The notes beneath the pieces were generated by a model. The model ran no database searches. It was given only the letters and a program-made list of their open reading frames with translations, and was not told the DNA's origin. Below, piece by piece: positions 5,613-12,778 of a stretch of DNA of 24,002 bases (the stretch's first letter is position 1; each line of letters begins with the position of its first letter). A program made the position numbers and the translations under genes. Source of the DNA: a virus; IMG/VR virus record IMGVR_UViG_3300030099_004243, positions 1-24,002 of that record; one strand, given 5' to 3'.

Positions 5613-7456
5613 TATCTTCTACCATCTGGACGTAGTTGTATTTTCTGTGATCCAAGTCTCCAAGGTGTGTCGTTAACAGTATTAGTCTGATACTTAATTT
5701 TTACTGCTCTACCTCTACCTCTTACACTAATTTTTTCTGTTGTGCTTGTAATACTACCACTTGTTGTGACATTTGCACTAGATTGAGGATATTGTTCTAA
5801 AGTTAAAGTAGCGGTCATTGTATTAGCTAAATTTTTAAAGTCGGGAACCAATTTACTAACAGACATCAGTTGATCCCCATCTGCTATTTCTACGGAACCT
5901 GTTTCTAAAAACGCTGTAATAGCTGTACCATCTGCTTGATTATTTCCAGATTCGTGTTCATACACAAAAGATGATCCAGCTGTAAGTCCTAGAATTGTAG
6001 ACACATTAGCTGTGGCGCTGGCACTGTATTCTGTTGCAATAGGTTTTTCATAAACATAAGCTCCTAACCATGTGGTTCTACCCAAACTTAATGTATACCA
6101 ACTGCCCTCTAAATAATTATATGCCACTGCTCTATCAATTTGTGATGCGTTTGCTGAAGGATAATACCAAATTATTTCATTGTAAGCAGTGTTTAATCCA
6201 ACCGCTATATCGTTTTTATTTGTGTAACTAATATCATCAAAAACAAAATCTTGTACAGAACAGGGCATTTTTTTAACAACACCATCGTAAAGATAAAATG
6301 CATCATCAGACATCCAATAAGCTACACCATTTACCTCTATGGCTGCATGTTGAGCTATCAGTCCTGCGTTAGCACCTAATTGTCTTAAACCAAAAGTAAA
6401 AGGTGTTCCAACAAACTGTATCCCATGTAGTGAAGTATCAGTCCATACTAATATTTGTCCTGCTGATTTTACAGCGCCAATAATTCTTGATCCGTCAGAT
6501 ATACGCAATGAACCTGCTTCATTAGTTGATACAGGAGTGTAGTCTGTTGCATCTTCTCTATCAGAAAATCTAAAAAATAAATCATCCTGTGTTCCCGTGC
6601 TACCTATGGTAGTTTCTGTGCCAAATATTAATAAATGTCTAGTGTCCGTGGAGACAAGACTAAATCTCGATGCAGTGGGAGCGTTGGATAAAGCTGTAGC
6701 TCTTGCAGATAAACCTCCAGAGGTGTCCCATACAAAGGTGCCCCCATCTAAAACAGTCGCAATCAAGTCCTCTCCAAAATTATCTAAAGACCAGTTTCTT
6801 CCTACTAGAACAACATCAGATGAAGAACTTGCTGTATCCCAAGTTCCACTGCCCCAAGTGTCTGTACCCCAACCTAGGCCATAAGTAGATGTGGCTGGTC
6901 CTACATTAATTTGATATTTTGCGTTACCTGATCCACCACCCCCCGAAGTTGATCCAGACGCTGTGCTAGTGTGCGTTACTGTATATGCGTTTGCACTAGT
7001 TATTGATGTGATTTCAAACTCTTGGTTCATATCAAGACCATCTATTGATGAAAATGAATCAAAGGTTACAAAATCTCCTTGTTTTGCATTATGACTGGTA
7101 TCTGCTACAGACACAGTAGTAGTGCCATTTGTTGTAAAAGGATTAGTTAAAGCTTGAGTTTCACGAATGGGAGTGATGTCATAAAAAGCTCCCTCACTAT
7201 AAATATATAATTTTCTATCTGTACCTAATGCTAAATATCTTAAACCATCTAAACCAACCCAAGAGTGAGTATCTCTCACAACTCCTACTAAAGTTTTATT
7301 AGGATTAGGTAAATTTGTCCAGCCACCCCATCTTTCTGGTTTGCCATAATGAAATCTAACGAAATCAGAATCAATATATTTACGTTGATCTCCTGCTGAA
7401 TAAGCTGAGTCTTGTTTGTCTATTCCTGGTTTAAATTTAAGATCTACTAATTTCAT
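5612..7456 (-). CDS. Virion protein, probable tail/head-tail (packaged-DNA stabilisation-like) protein
   Basis: A 614-aa soluble protein with a repeating beta-strand character that suggests a propeller-like fold. The N-terminus (KLVDLKFKPGIDKQDSAYSA, then FVRFHYGKPERWGGWTNL) is a motif I know from a large virion protein present in many marine podovirus genomes. Later landmarks are WVGLDGLRYLALGTDRKLYI (about residue 70), GTPFTFGLRQLGANAGL, NGVAYWMSDDAFYLYDG and NEIIWYYPSANASQIDRAV (about 430). Single blades of the form 'value on display / label / unit' are compatible with tail-needle or gp10-like neck plugs, but a clear homology to P22 gp10 cannot be claimed from reading alone. A Gly-rich break (SGGGGSG, about residue 175) separates an N-terminal domain. 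It is the largest gene of the central minus-strand operon. Confidence 0.6.
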   Translation of the reverse strand: MKLVDLKFKPGIDKQDSAYSAGDQRKYIDSDFVRFHYGKPERWGGWTNLPNPNKTLVGVVRDTHSWVGLDGLRYLALGTDRKLYIYSEGAFYDITPIRETQALTNPFTTNGTTTVSVADTSHNAKQGDFVTFDSFSSIDGLDMNQEFEITSITSANAYTVTHTSTASGSTSGGGGSGNAKYQINVGPATSTYGLGWGTDTWGSGTWDTASSSSDVVLVGRNWSLDNFGEDLIATVLDGGTFVWDTSGGLSARATALSNAPTASRFSLVSTDTRHLLIFGTETTIGSTGTQDDLFFRFSDREDATDYTPVSTNEAGSLRISDGSRIIGAVKSAGQILVWTDTSLHGIQFVGTPFTFGLRQLGANAGLIAQHAAIEVNGVAYWMSDDAFYLYDGVVKKMPCSVQDFVFDDISYTNKNDIAVGLNTAYNEIIWYYPSANASQIDRAVAYNYLEGSWYTLSLGRTTWLGAYVYEKPIATEYSASATANVSTILGLTAGSSFVYEHESGNNQADGTAITAFLETGSVEIADGDQLMSVSKLVPDFKNLANTMTATLTLEQYPQSSANVTTSGSITSTTEKISVRGRGRAVKIKYQTNTVNDTPWRLGSQKIQLRPDGRR

Positions 7457-7470
7457 AATTTTATAATAAA

Positions 7471-8253
7471 TTACTTATTGTTTTGAGGCAAGAATTGAGT
7501 TCCAACGTTACCTTTAAAAGCATAGTTTCCATAATGAGTCATTCCAGATAGAATATCTGCATATATTTTACCGCCTATATTTTGCCATAAACGACAGAAA
7601 GCATAGTCCTCCGACAAGTATCTTTTAGTTTCAGGCTCTATCATTGTATCAAAAAAGGTGTAATTCCAATCTGATGTATTGTGGTAATTAAACTCTTTTT
7701 CGTGAGATTGATTTATGTGCTGATCTGGAATGAATTTTAAATCTGGATAGCTCTTTGCCATCTGCTCAAACACTTGTCTTTTAATTAGCATAAATCCAGT
7801 GGGTCCATCTAATACTTCAATAAATCCTTTTTCTAATAATATATTCTCTGGATTTTTTACGTTTAAATTATATTGCAAAGATTTAGCTAACAATTCGTCC
7901 TCTGATATCTTTGAGTCAATTTCTATATTTTTCTTTACTTTTATCCAATCAATTGTTTTTCTAGGATATATGCCTGTAGTGACATCTTTATCATAATCTA
8001 ACATTCGAATAACCGCTTGTGGATTAAATGCTAGGTCAGAGTCTATAAATAAAAGATGAGTATAATCACCATCCATAAACAATTGCACTAAAGTGTTTCT
8101 TGCTCTCGTTATTAATGATTCATTACCAATAGTGCCAAATTGTAGTTCTATTTTATTTTGAGCAGATAAGGAAACTAATTGCATACAACTTTTAAAATAA
8201 TCTGATGTTAACATGCCTCCATAACAAGGAGTTCCTATAAATAATTTTGTCAT
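7471..8253 (-). CDS. GT-A-like glycosyltransferase
   Basis: A 260-aa protein that opens with a Rossmann-like strand KLFIGTPCYGGMLTSDYF (residues 3-20). GTIGNESLITRARNTLVQLF follows, then THLLFIDSDLAFNP, where DSD at residues 71-73 is the DxD metal/nucleotide-sugar motif. RMLDYDKDVTTGIYPRKTI (about 83-101) completes the pattern seen in phage glycosyltransferases of this type. The expected reaction is transfer of a sugar from a nucleotide-sugar to a protein, glycan or modified base. The acceptor is not evident, because no sugar-nucleotide synthesis genes are in view. The ATG overlaps the upstream oxygenase stop by 4 nt (ATGA), suggesting coupled expression with that enzyme. Confidence 0.75.
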   Translation of the reverse strand: MTKLFIGTPCYGGMLTSDYFKSCMQLVSLSAQNKIELQFGTIGNESLITRARNTLVQLFMDGDYTHLLFIDSDLAFNPQAVIRMLDYDKDVTTGIYPRKTIDWIKVKKNIEIDSKISEDELLAKSLQYNLNVKNPENILLEKGFIEVLDGPTGFMLIKRQVFEQMAKSYPDLKFIPDQHINQSHEKEFNYHNTSDWNYTFFDTMIEPETKRYLSEDYAFCRLWQNIGGKIYADILSGMTHYGNYAFKGNVGTQFLPQNNK

Positions 8254-8762
8254 TCAGATTCTTTATAAAAAATATTTAACGTGTACCTTTTGGAGCTGTC
8301 CCCAAATGATTGTAAATCAGAATGAGGTATTTTGCTACCATTAAAAAATAAAGCTCTATTTTCAATAAACCCAATGTGAGAAGATAGTGATTTACCTGTC
8401 ATAAATCCTGTGCCGTTGTTAAGAAGAGGCTGTCCCTTAACAAATAATAAAAAGTTTGCGACATTGTTTTTTTCAACATCAACGTGAAAAAGAGGCTCTT
8501 TATTGTTTTGTCTTACGTGAGCACTCACAGATATCGGCTCAAGGTTTCTGCTAGGAAAAAAATAGTTCTTTATTAACTTTAACAAAGGATCACTGTGAAA
8601 ACTATGAGGAAATGTGTGTCTATGGCCATAGACTTGACCCTCTGGATTTTTAACCTCTCCATAGTTAATTTTTTGAAATGTTTCCTGTAATGATTCTAAT
8701 GTTTCTATAGACAAAAAGTTATCTACATACATTACAAATTCTGTATGTTTATTGTGTTGCAT
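8250..8762 (-). CDS. 2OG-Fe(II) oxygenase, prolyl-hydroxylase-like
   Basis: A 170-aa protein with a canonical HxD...H...R/S signature rather than the HxH of its neighbours. These are EPLFHVDVEKNNVANFLLFV with His93 and Asp95, ALFFNGSKIPHSDL with His147, and SSKRYTLNIFYK with Arg159. The iron-binding strand followed by FLLF, and the NG-x4-H element, resemble small 2OG-Fe(II) halogenase/hydroxylase-type phage proteins. The N-terminal half (VYGHRHTFPHSFHSDPLL) carries extra histidines. It differs enough from the other three oxygenases of the window to represent a separate subfamily. It sits between the small ORF at 8749-9021 (14-nt overlap) and the glycosyltransferase (4-nt overlap). Confidence 0.7.
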   Translation of the reverse strand: MQHNKHTEFVMYVDNFLSIETLESLQETFQKINYGEVKNPEGQVYGHRHTFPHSFHSDPLLKLIKNYFFPSRNLEPISVSAHVRQNNKEPLFHVDVEKNNVANFLLFVKGQPLLNNGTGFMTGKSLSSHIGFIENRALFFNGSKIPHSDLQSFGDSSKRYTLNIFYKESE

Positions 8763-9021
8763 ACTCTACCTTTAAATATTCTATTTTTCTAACCCACCCT
8801 CTTGGAATAGCTATTGCACCACCACCGTGGTTGTCGTCCTTGTCTACACACCATGACCTCATAATTACAATTTTATCGTCATTATTTACTACCATGTATC
8901 CAACTTCTTGACACACGGCCAAAGGTGCATTTAAAATTTCTTTTATGTGCAACCAACCTGTTTCCATATCTTTTGCGTCTAGCCAAGTAATTCTAACCAT
9001 TGGAAAATTAAGGTTAGGCAT
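8749..9021 (-). CDS. Conserved hypothetical phage protein (90 aa)
   Basis: A 90-aa soluble alpha/beta protein. MVRITWLDAKDMETGWLHIK, APLAVCQEVGYMVVNNDDKI and IAIPRGWVRKIEYLKV form a pattern (WLDA..GW...KE...P.A....VG..V..DD..I.I..S......G....IP..WV..IE.L) that I know from small uncharacterised phage proteins with an Sm-like or beta-barrel look. No catalytic or metal site is visible. No clear Shine-Dalgarno precedes its ATG. It overlaps the following oxygenase by 14 nt and lies 10 nt after the preceding oxygenase, in the same operon. Confidence 0.6.
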   Translation of the reverse strand: MPNLNFPMVRITWLDAKDMETGWLHIKEILNAPLAVCQEVGYMVVNNDDKIVIMRSWCVDKDDNHGGGAIAIPRGWVRKIEYLKVEYATQ

Positions 9022-9031
9022 ATAGTATTAT

Positions 9032-9703
9032 TTATTTTGAGACAATTTTTTTAACTAGATTAAGGTTGAAAGAAACTGATCTTCTTTCCTCGTTTGGAGT
9101 TCTAAAAGGATAAACCATATGAGATAGCCATGCAGGAAATAAATATATATTTCCAACTTCAGGTGTTGCTTGAAAAGCATGTCCGTTAAAAGTTGCTGCT
9201 TGACCACATTCCCATTGTATATCTCCTACACATGGATGATGATCCTCTTTAGCGTATTCCTCTTTTAAACTAGGAGGTATTCTTAAATAAATTACACCTG
9301 ATAAATCTCCATCGTGAATATGTGATGGATTAAAATCACCTGCCCACTGAGATACTACCCACATGCTTTGTAAGACCATTCTATCAACATCTTTTGGTTG
9401 TATAGTATCCGACGCAGGAGGATGAGATATATATTTTTCAACTATAATTTTTAAAGCTTGAAGACATGGTTGAAACTCACTTGAATCTAAAAATGTCGGA
9501 GGATATCTTACTTCTTGTTTAACATTTCCCGCTAAATGCATGGAATGATCCCATTCTTTTGATAATTTTTCATCATTGAATAATTCATCTGCTTTGGAAT
9601 CAAGTAGTTTTATAATACTATCTGGTAAACTTCCTTTAAAAATAGTGGGTCCGAAGGGTCTGTAAGCCTGAAACTCTATTTTGTTATTTAAATCAGTCGC
9701 CAT
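9032..9703 (-). CDS. Putative 2OG-Fe(II) oxygenase, first gene of the minus-strand operon
   Basis: A 223-aa protein of the same broad group as the genes at 4488-5078 and 3611-4234. It reads QSMWVVSQWAGDFNPSHIHD with His128 and His130 as iron ligands, then GDLSGVIYLRIP. NIYLFPAWLSHMVYPF carries the distal His195, and NEERRSVSFNLNLV carries Arg207/208 for 2-oxoglutarate. An insertion between the strands (residues about 145-175, with DHHPCVGDIQWECGQ and NGHAFQATPE) is longer than in its relatives and could shape the substrate pocket. It is the first gene after the divergent promoter region. Its ribosome binding site is weak (AAAAAGA before ATG). Confidence 0.85.
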   Translation of the reverse strand: MATDLNNKIEFQAYRPFGPTIFKGSLPDSIIKLLDSKADELFNDEKLSKEWDHSMHLAGNVKQEVRYPPTFLDSSEFQPCLQALKIIVEKYISHPPASDTIQPKDVDRMVLQSMWVVSQWAGDFNPSHIHDGDLSGVIYLRIPPSLKEEYAKEDHHPCVGDIQWECGQAATFNGHAFQATPEVGNIYLFPAWLSHMVYPFRTPNEERRSVSFNLNLVKKIVSK

Positions 9704-9714
9704 TCTTTTTTTAT

Positions 9715-9743
9715 TTGTTTTATATCAATAATTCGCCTATAAA
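9715..9743 (+). promoter_or_regulatory. Candidate promoter for the plus-strand internal-protein operon
   Basis: TTGTTT (9715-9720) and TATAAA (9738-9743) are 17 nt apart, with a near-consensus -10 (five of six) but a poor -35 (three of six). Transcription would begin near 9750 and leave a leader of about 70 nt before the ATG at 9820. Its -10 overlaps the -10 of the oppositely directed promoter by two bases, so the two could not fire at the same moment. An inverted repeat GCCTAT (9735-9740)/ATAGGC (9755-9760) covers the same place and could be an operator. Confidence 0.4.
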
Positions 9744-9770
9744 TATACAATTAAATAGGCTTAATTACAA
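9742..9770 (-). promoter_or_regulatory. Candidate promoter for the minus-strand operon
   Basis: Read on the minus strand, TTGTAA (9765-9770) and TATATT (9742-9747) are separated by exactly 17 nt, matching the sigma70 -35 and -10 consensus at four and five of six bases. Transcription would start near 9735, about 32 nt before the ATG at 9703. It lies in the only divergent gap of the window, where a promoter is required. Strength cannot be judged from sequence. Confidence 0.45.
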
Positions 9771-9819
9771 GGCCAGCCTCCTTGCATAGTAAAACAATCA
9801 TGAATTGCAAAAGGAGAAC

Positions 9820-10662
9820 ATGCTAAAAAAGATTTTTAAGGCTGCCAAAAAAGCAGCACCCATTATTGGTGCAGGACTAGGATTTCTAGCAGGTAGCCCT
9901 GTGTTAGGTTCCGCTATTGGCGGTGGTCTTGGTAGCTTAGTTGCAGGCAGAAACCCAAGAGATGCACTTAAGTTTGCAGCATTATCTGGACTAACAGGTG
10001 GAGCACTAAATAAATTTGGTGGATTACAAGCTGGACAAGGACTAGGAGGGCTTTTTACTAGAGCTACGTCAACACCAGTGCCACCTAACATTCTTCAAGC
10101 AGTAAGAAGTAATAATCCAGTTGTACTTAAAGATGCAATTATGAAAGGTGTTGTAGAAAAACCAGGTGTTCTTCAATCAATTGTTAATTTTGCAAAGGCT
10201 AATCCCATAAAAACAGCTCTTGGTTTGTCAGCATTAACAGGAGTTGCAGGTGGTTTAGGTGAGGAAGAAAACAAAGCAAAGTCAACATTTGAAGACGTAT
10301 ACGGGACAATGAATCCACTTAAAGATTTAGATGATGCAGGAATAGGTGGAGTTACAACGGTGCCATTTTCTCAATATGGACCTAATTTAGTTAATAGAGC
10401 CATGGGTGGAGAGATAAATGGATTGAAAAAAATCGGTTTAAATGAAGGTGGTTTTCCTCGTAAAAATGGTAAGATAGCAGGACCAGGAACTGAGACTAGT
10501 GATGACATACCTGCAATGTTAAGTGACGGAGAATTTGTTATTAACGCAAAAACTGTTAGAGGGTTAGGAAGAGCCATGGGTGGCGAAGGAACAAAAGAGA
10601 GTAGAGACAGAGGATCAAAATTCTTGTATAGTCTACAAAGAAAATACGGAGATAGAACGTAA
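9820..10662 (+). CDS. Internal/ejection-type virion protein with hydrophobic Gly-rich N-terminus
   Basis: The start is taken at the ATG at 9820, preceded by AAGGAG, which gives 280 aa. A TTG at 9805 would extend it but places the Shine-Dalgarno inside the gene. The first 12 residues (MLKKIFKAAKKA) form a basic amphipathic helix, followed to about residue 45 by a Gly/Ala-rich hydrophobic stretch (IIGAGLGFLAGSPVLGSAIG) that could insert in a membrane. Near residues 221-250 the phrase GPGTETSDDIPAMLSDGEFV then INAKTVRGLG is a motif I recognise from many phage virion proteins. This combination suits a protein packaged in the capsid and delivered with the DNA, although a tail location is also possible. 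The stop overlaps the next ATG by one base. Confidence 0.6.
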   Translation: MLKKIFKAAKKAAPIIGAGLGFLAGSPVLGSAIGGGLGSLVAGRNPRDALKFAALSGLTGGALNKFGGLQAGQGLGGLFTRATSTPVPPNILQAVRSNNPVVLKDAIMKGVVEKPGVLQSIVNFAKANPIKTALGLSALTGVAGGLGEEENKAKSTFEDVYGTMNPLKDLDDAGIGGVTTVPFSQYGPNLVNRAMGGEINGLKKIGLNEGGFPRKNGKIAGPGTETSDDIPAMLSDGEFVINAKTVRGLGRAMGGEGTKESRDRGSKFLYSLQRKYGDRT

Positions 10663-11693
10663 TGGTTGATGAAGTAATACAACGGCAACAACAAGCTCCT
10701 TTTATTGAAAAAAGAGCTGAACAATTACTTGCATCTGTATTTGGTGATCCAACCGCAGTAAGAAGAGAAGGTGAAAGTGAGGCTGATTTCAACTTACGTA
10801 AGTTTGGTAGAGCAGGGATAGCGCAAGCGATACCACAATTTCAATTTGCAGGTTTTACACCTCAACAACAACAAGCATTTGGTTTAGCGAGTCAAAATGT
10901 AGGAGCATTTCAACCTGCTCTACAACAAGCAGGAGGAACTTTAGGTCTTGCAGGAGCTGCGCTAACAGGTGCAGGGCAACAAGCTCTTGGTGCAACACAA
11001 GCATTTCAACCAGGACAAACAACACCTTTCATGGATCAATATCAGGCTGATGTAACACAAGAAGCTTTAAAAGAATTTGATCGTCAGGCACAGATTGCAC
11101 AATCCAATTTAGCAACACAAGCACAAAGAGCAGGAGCTTTTGGTGGTTCACGTTTTGGGGTGCAAGAAGCAGAGCTAGGTCGTAACTTACAAGACATAAA
11201 GTCAAGAAGAATATTTGAAGATTTATCACGAAACTTTCAACAAGCACAACGTGCTGCGATGAGTGCACAAGAAGCACAGCAAAGAAGACAGTTGGCTGCA
11301 GCACAACAATTAGGTGCCACAGGTCAAGGTCTTGCTAGTCTTGGACAAAGACAAGCTGGTCTTGGTGCTCTTGGACAACAATTAGGTCAACAAGATATAC
11401 AATCACTTCTAGGTGTTGGTGGTATTCAACAACAATTAGGTCAAGCTCAATTAGAAGCTCAAAGACAGCAACAAATTCAAGCTCAACAAGAGCCATTTAG
11501 AAGATTAACATTTGCTAGTGATATACTACGTGGTGTTCCAAGTAGCGGTATTGCTTTCACTCAACAACCTTCTGTCAATCCATTTGCACAAGCTCTTGGT
11601 CTTGGTATTGCAGGACTTGGTGCTCTTGGTCAGTTTGGTCAAGGCTTTGGAGGTTTACAAGAGGGTTTTGGTAACTTGTTTGGAGATAACTAA
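10662..11693 (+). CDS. Gln/Ala-rich internal virion (ejection-type) protein
   Basis: A 343-aa protein with extreme Gln, Ala and Gly content, predicted to be mainly helical and coiled-coil. The N-terminus (VDEVIQRQQQAPFIEKRAEQ) is followed by FTPQQQQAFGLASQNVG, then at about residues 155-175 RAGAFGGSRFGVQEAELG, a motif known from structural proteins of many marine phages. The C-terminus is a glycine-rich hydrophobic tail (ALGLGIAGLGALGQFGQGFG). Composition and position between the 280-aa and 358-aa genes, joined to both by TAATG overlaps, suggest one of a set of proteins ejected with DNA. No catalytic residues are seen. Confidence 0.6.
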   Translation: MVDEVIQRQQQAPFIEKRAEQLLASVFGDPTAVRREGESEADFNLRKFGRAGIAQAIPQFQFAGFTPQQQQAFGLASQNVGAFQPALQQAGGTLGLAGAALTGAGQQALGATQAFQPGQTTPFMDQYQADVTQEALKEFDRQAQIAQSNLATQAQRAGAFGGSRFGVQEAELGRNLQDIKSRRIFEDLSRNFQQAQRAAMSAQEAQQRRQLAAAQQLGATGQGLASLGQRQAGLGALGQQLGQQDIQSLLGVGGIQQQLGQAQLEAQRQQQIQAQQEPFRRLTFASDILRGVPSSGIAFTQQPSVNPFAQALGLGIAGLGALGQFGQGFGGLQEGFGNLFGDN

Positions 11694-12769
11694 TGGTTCT
11701 TCCAATAGTAGCAGGGTTAGGAAGTTTAGCTCTGAGAGCTTTGCCATATGCGGTGAGAGGCGCTAGAGCCGTTGTTAATCCAAGAAATATAAAAAACTAT
11801 TTCATAGGGGCTAGATCTAGACCGATTCAAGGACCTGTAAACGTTAGAACTTTTAGATTTGATCCAAATAAAAAAGGCCTAGAGGCTCTTGGAATGGGAG
11901 GAGGAATAACGCCAGGAATACTTAGACCTACTTTTACAAACATAGCAGGACAGTCTGCTGTTTTGGGTGGAGCTGGCTTAGCCTATGACGCCTTAACAGA
12001 TAGTGCTGAACAAAGCACTGAACCGCCAGCAGGATCAGGTGGACCTGCAGACACAGTTCCACAACCTGTAGACCCTAAAAAGAAAGAAGAAACAACTGAC
12101 ACTGCAGCAGATACAACAAGTAAAAATATCAAGGGTGGTGAGTTAGATGATTTTATAAAAGAACGTATAGATGTGTTTGAAAAATACATTGGTGATGACA
12201 CAAGAAAAAGAACAAAAAGTGCTGGGTACAACGCTATGATACAGTTTGGTTTAGAACTAGCTACAAAAAGAGGTAATTTAGTAGAGGGCATAGCAGAGTC
12301 TGCTAAAGAACCTTTAAAAGAATTTGCTAAACTAGGAAACGATTTGATGGACAGAGCTGCAGCTATTAAGAAAGCTGGTATTGAGTCAGGTGTTGAAGCA
12401 TTTGAAGCTGAAGAGGATAGAAAATTAGAAGAAAAGAAAATTGCAGGTGATATTGCAGAAGAACAAATAAGAGCTCAAGCACAAAAACTATCTCCAGGTG
12501 AGTTTATAACTAGTCAGATACAATCAATCGTGGCTGATCCAAATCTTGTAAATGCTATCACAGCCGCTAGCTATGATCCAAATACAAATCAAAAGCTACC
12601 AGGTGCAGACTCAGATGAAACGCTTATAAAACAGTACGCAGCCAAGCAGTATGAATATTATAATGCTACAGAGATACCTGACACTGCATCTGGTAGAGAA
12701 TTGTACGAGTCATTACCGATAGGAACGATGGTATATTACAAAGGACAAATATTTCCAAAGCCAAAATAA
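11693..12769 (+). CDS. Probable internal virion protein
   Basis: A 358-aa protein with a hydrophobic-basic N-terminus (VLPIVAGLGSLALRALPYAV) and a second Gly-rich segment near residue 85 (VLGGAGLAYDALTD). A low-complexity charged linker (PADTVPQPVDPKKKEETTDT) follows. The C-terminal half is helical: KSAGYNAMIQFGLELATKRG and AKEPLKEFAKLGNDLMDRAA (about 180-230) precede a Glu/Lys-rich helix. The order membrane-active segment, disordered linker, helical body is typical of capsid-internal ejection proteins, but no family is named with confidence. Its ATG overlaps the upstream TAA by one base, and nine bases separate it from the next gene. Confidence 0.5.
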   Translation: MVLPIVAGLGSLALRALPYAVRGARAVVNPRNIKNYFIGARSRPIQGPVNVRTFRFDPNKKGLEALGMGGGITPGILRPTFTNIAGQSAVLGGAGLAYDALTDSAEQSTEPPAGSGGPADTVPQPVDPKKKEETTDTAADTTSKNIKGGELDDFIKERIDVFEKYIGDDTRKRTKSAGYNAMIQFGLELATKRGNLVEGIAESAKEPLKEFAKLGNDLMDRAAAIKKAGIESGVEAFEAEEDRKLEEKKIAGDIAEEQIRAQAQKLSPGEFITSQIQSIVADPNLVNAITAASYDPNTNQKLPGADSDETLIKQYAAKQYEYYNATEIPDTASGRELYESLPIGTMVYYKGQIFPKPK

Positions 12770-12778
12770 GGAGAAATT

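Noticed and set aside
4488-9703. TET/JBP assignment for the oxygenases
   Set aside because: The HxH/HxD and distal motifs fit small phage hydroxylases; no TET/JBP-specific features could be pointed to by reading.
9805-9819. TTG start extending the 280-aa gene to 285 aa
   Set aside because: It places the AAGGAG inside the coding region; the ATG at 9820 just after AAGGAG is the better start.
9800-9826. Nine-codon ORF (MNCKRRTC) overlapping the start of the 280-aa gene
   Set aside because: It has no ribosome binding site and overlaps the real Shine-Dalgarno; best seen as chance.
10371-10792. Minus-strand ORFs of 117 and 78 aa opposite the virion genes
   Set aside because: They lie inside plus-strand genes with good start signals and translate to low-quality Ser/Leu/Pro-rich sequence typical of antisense shadows.
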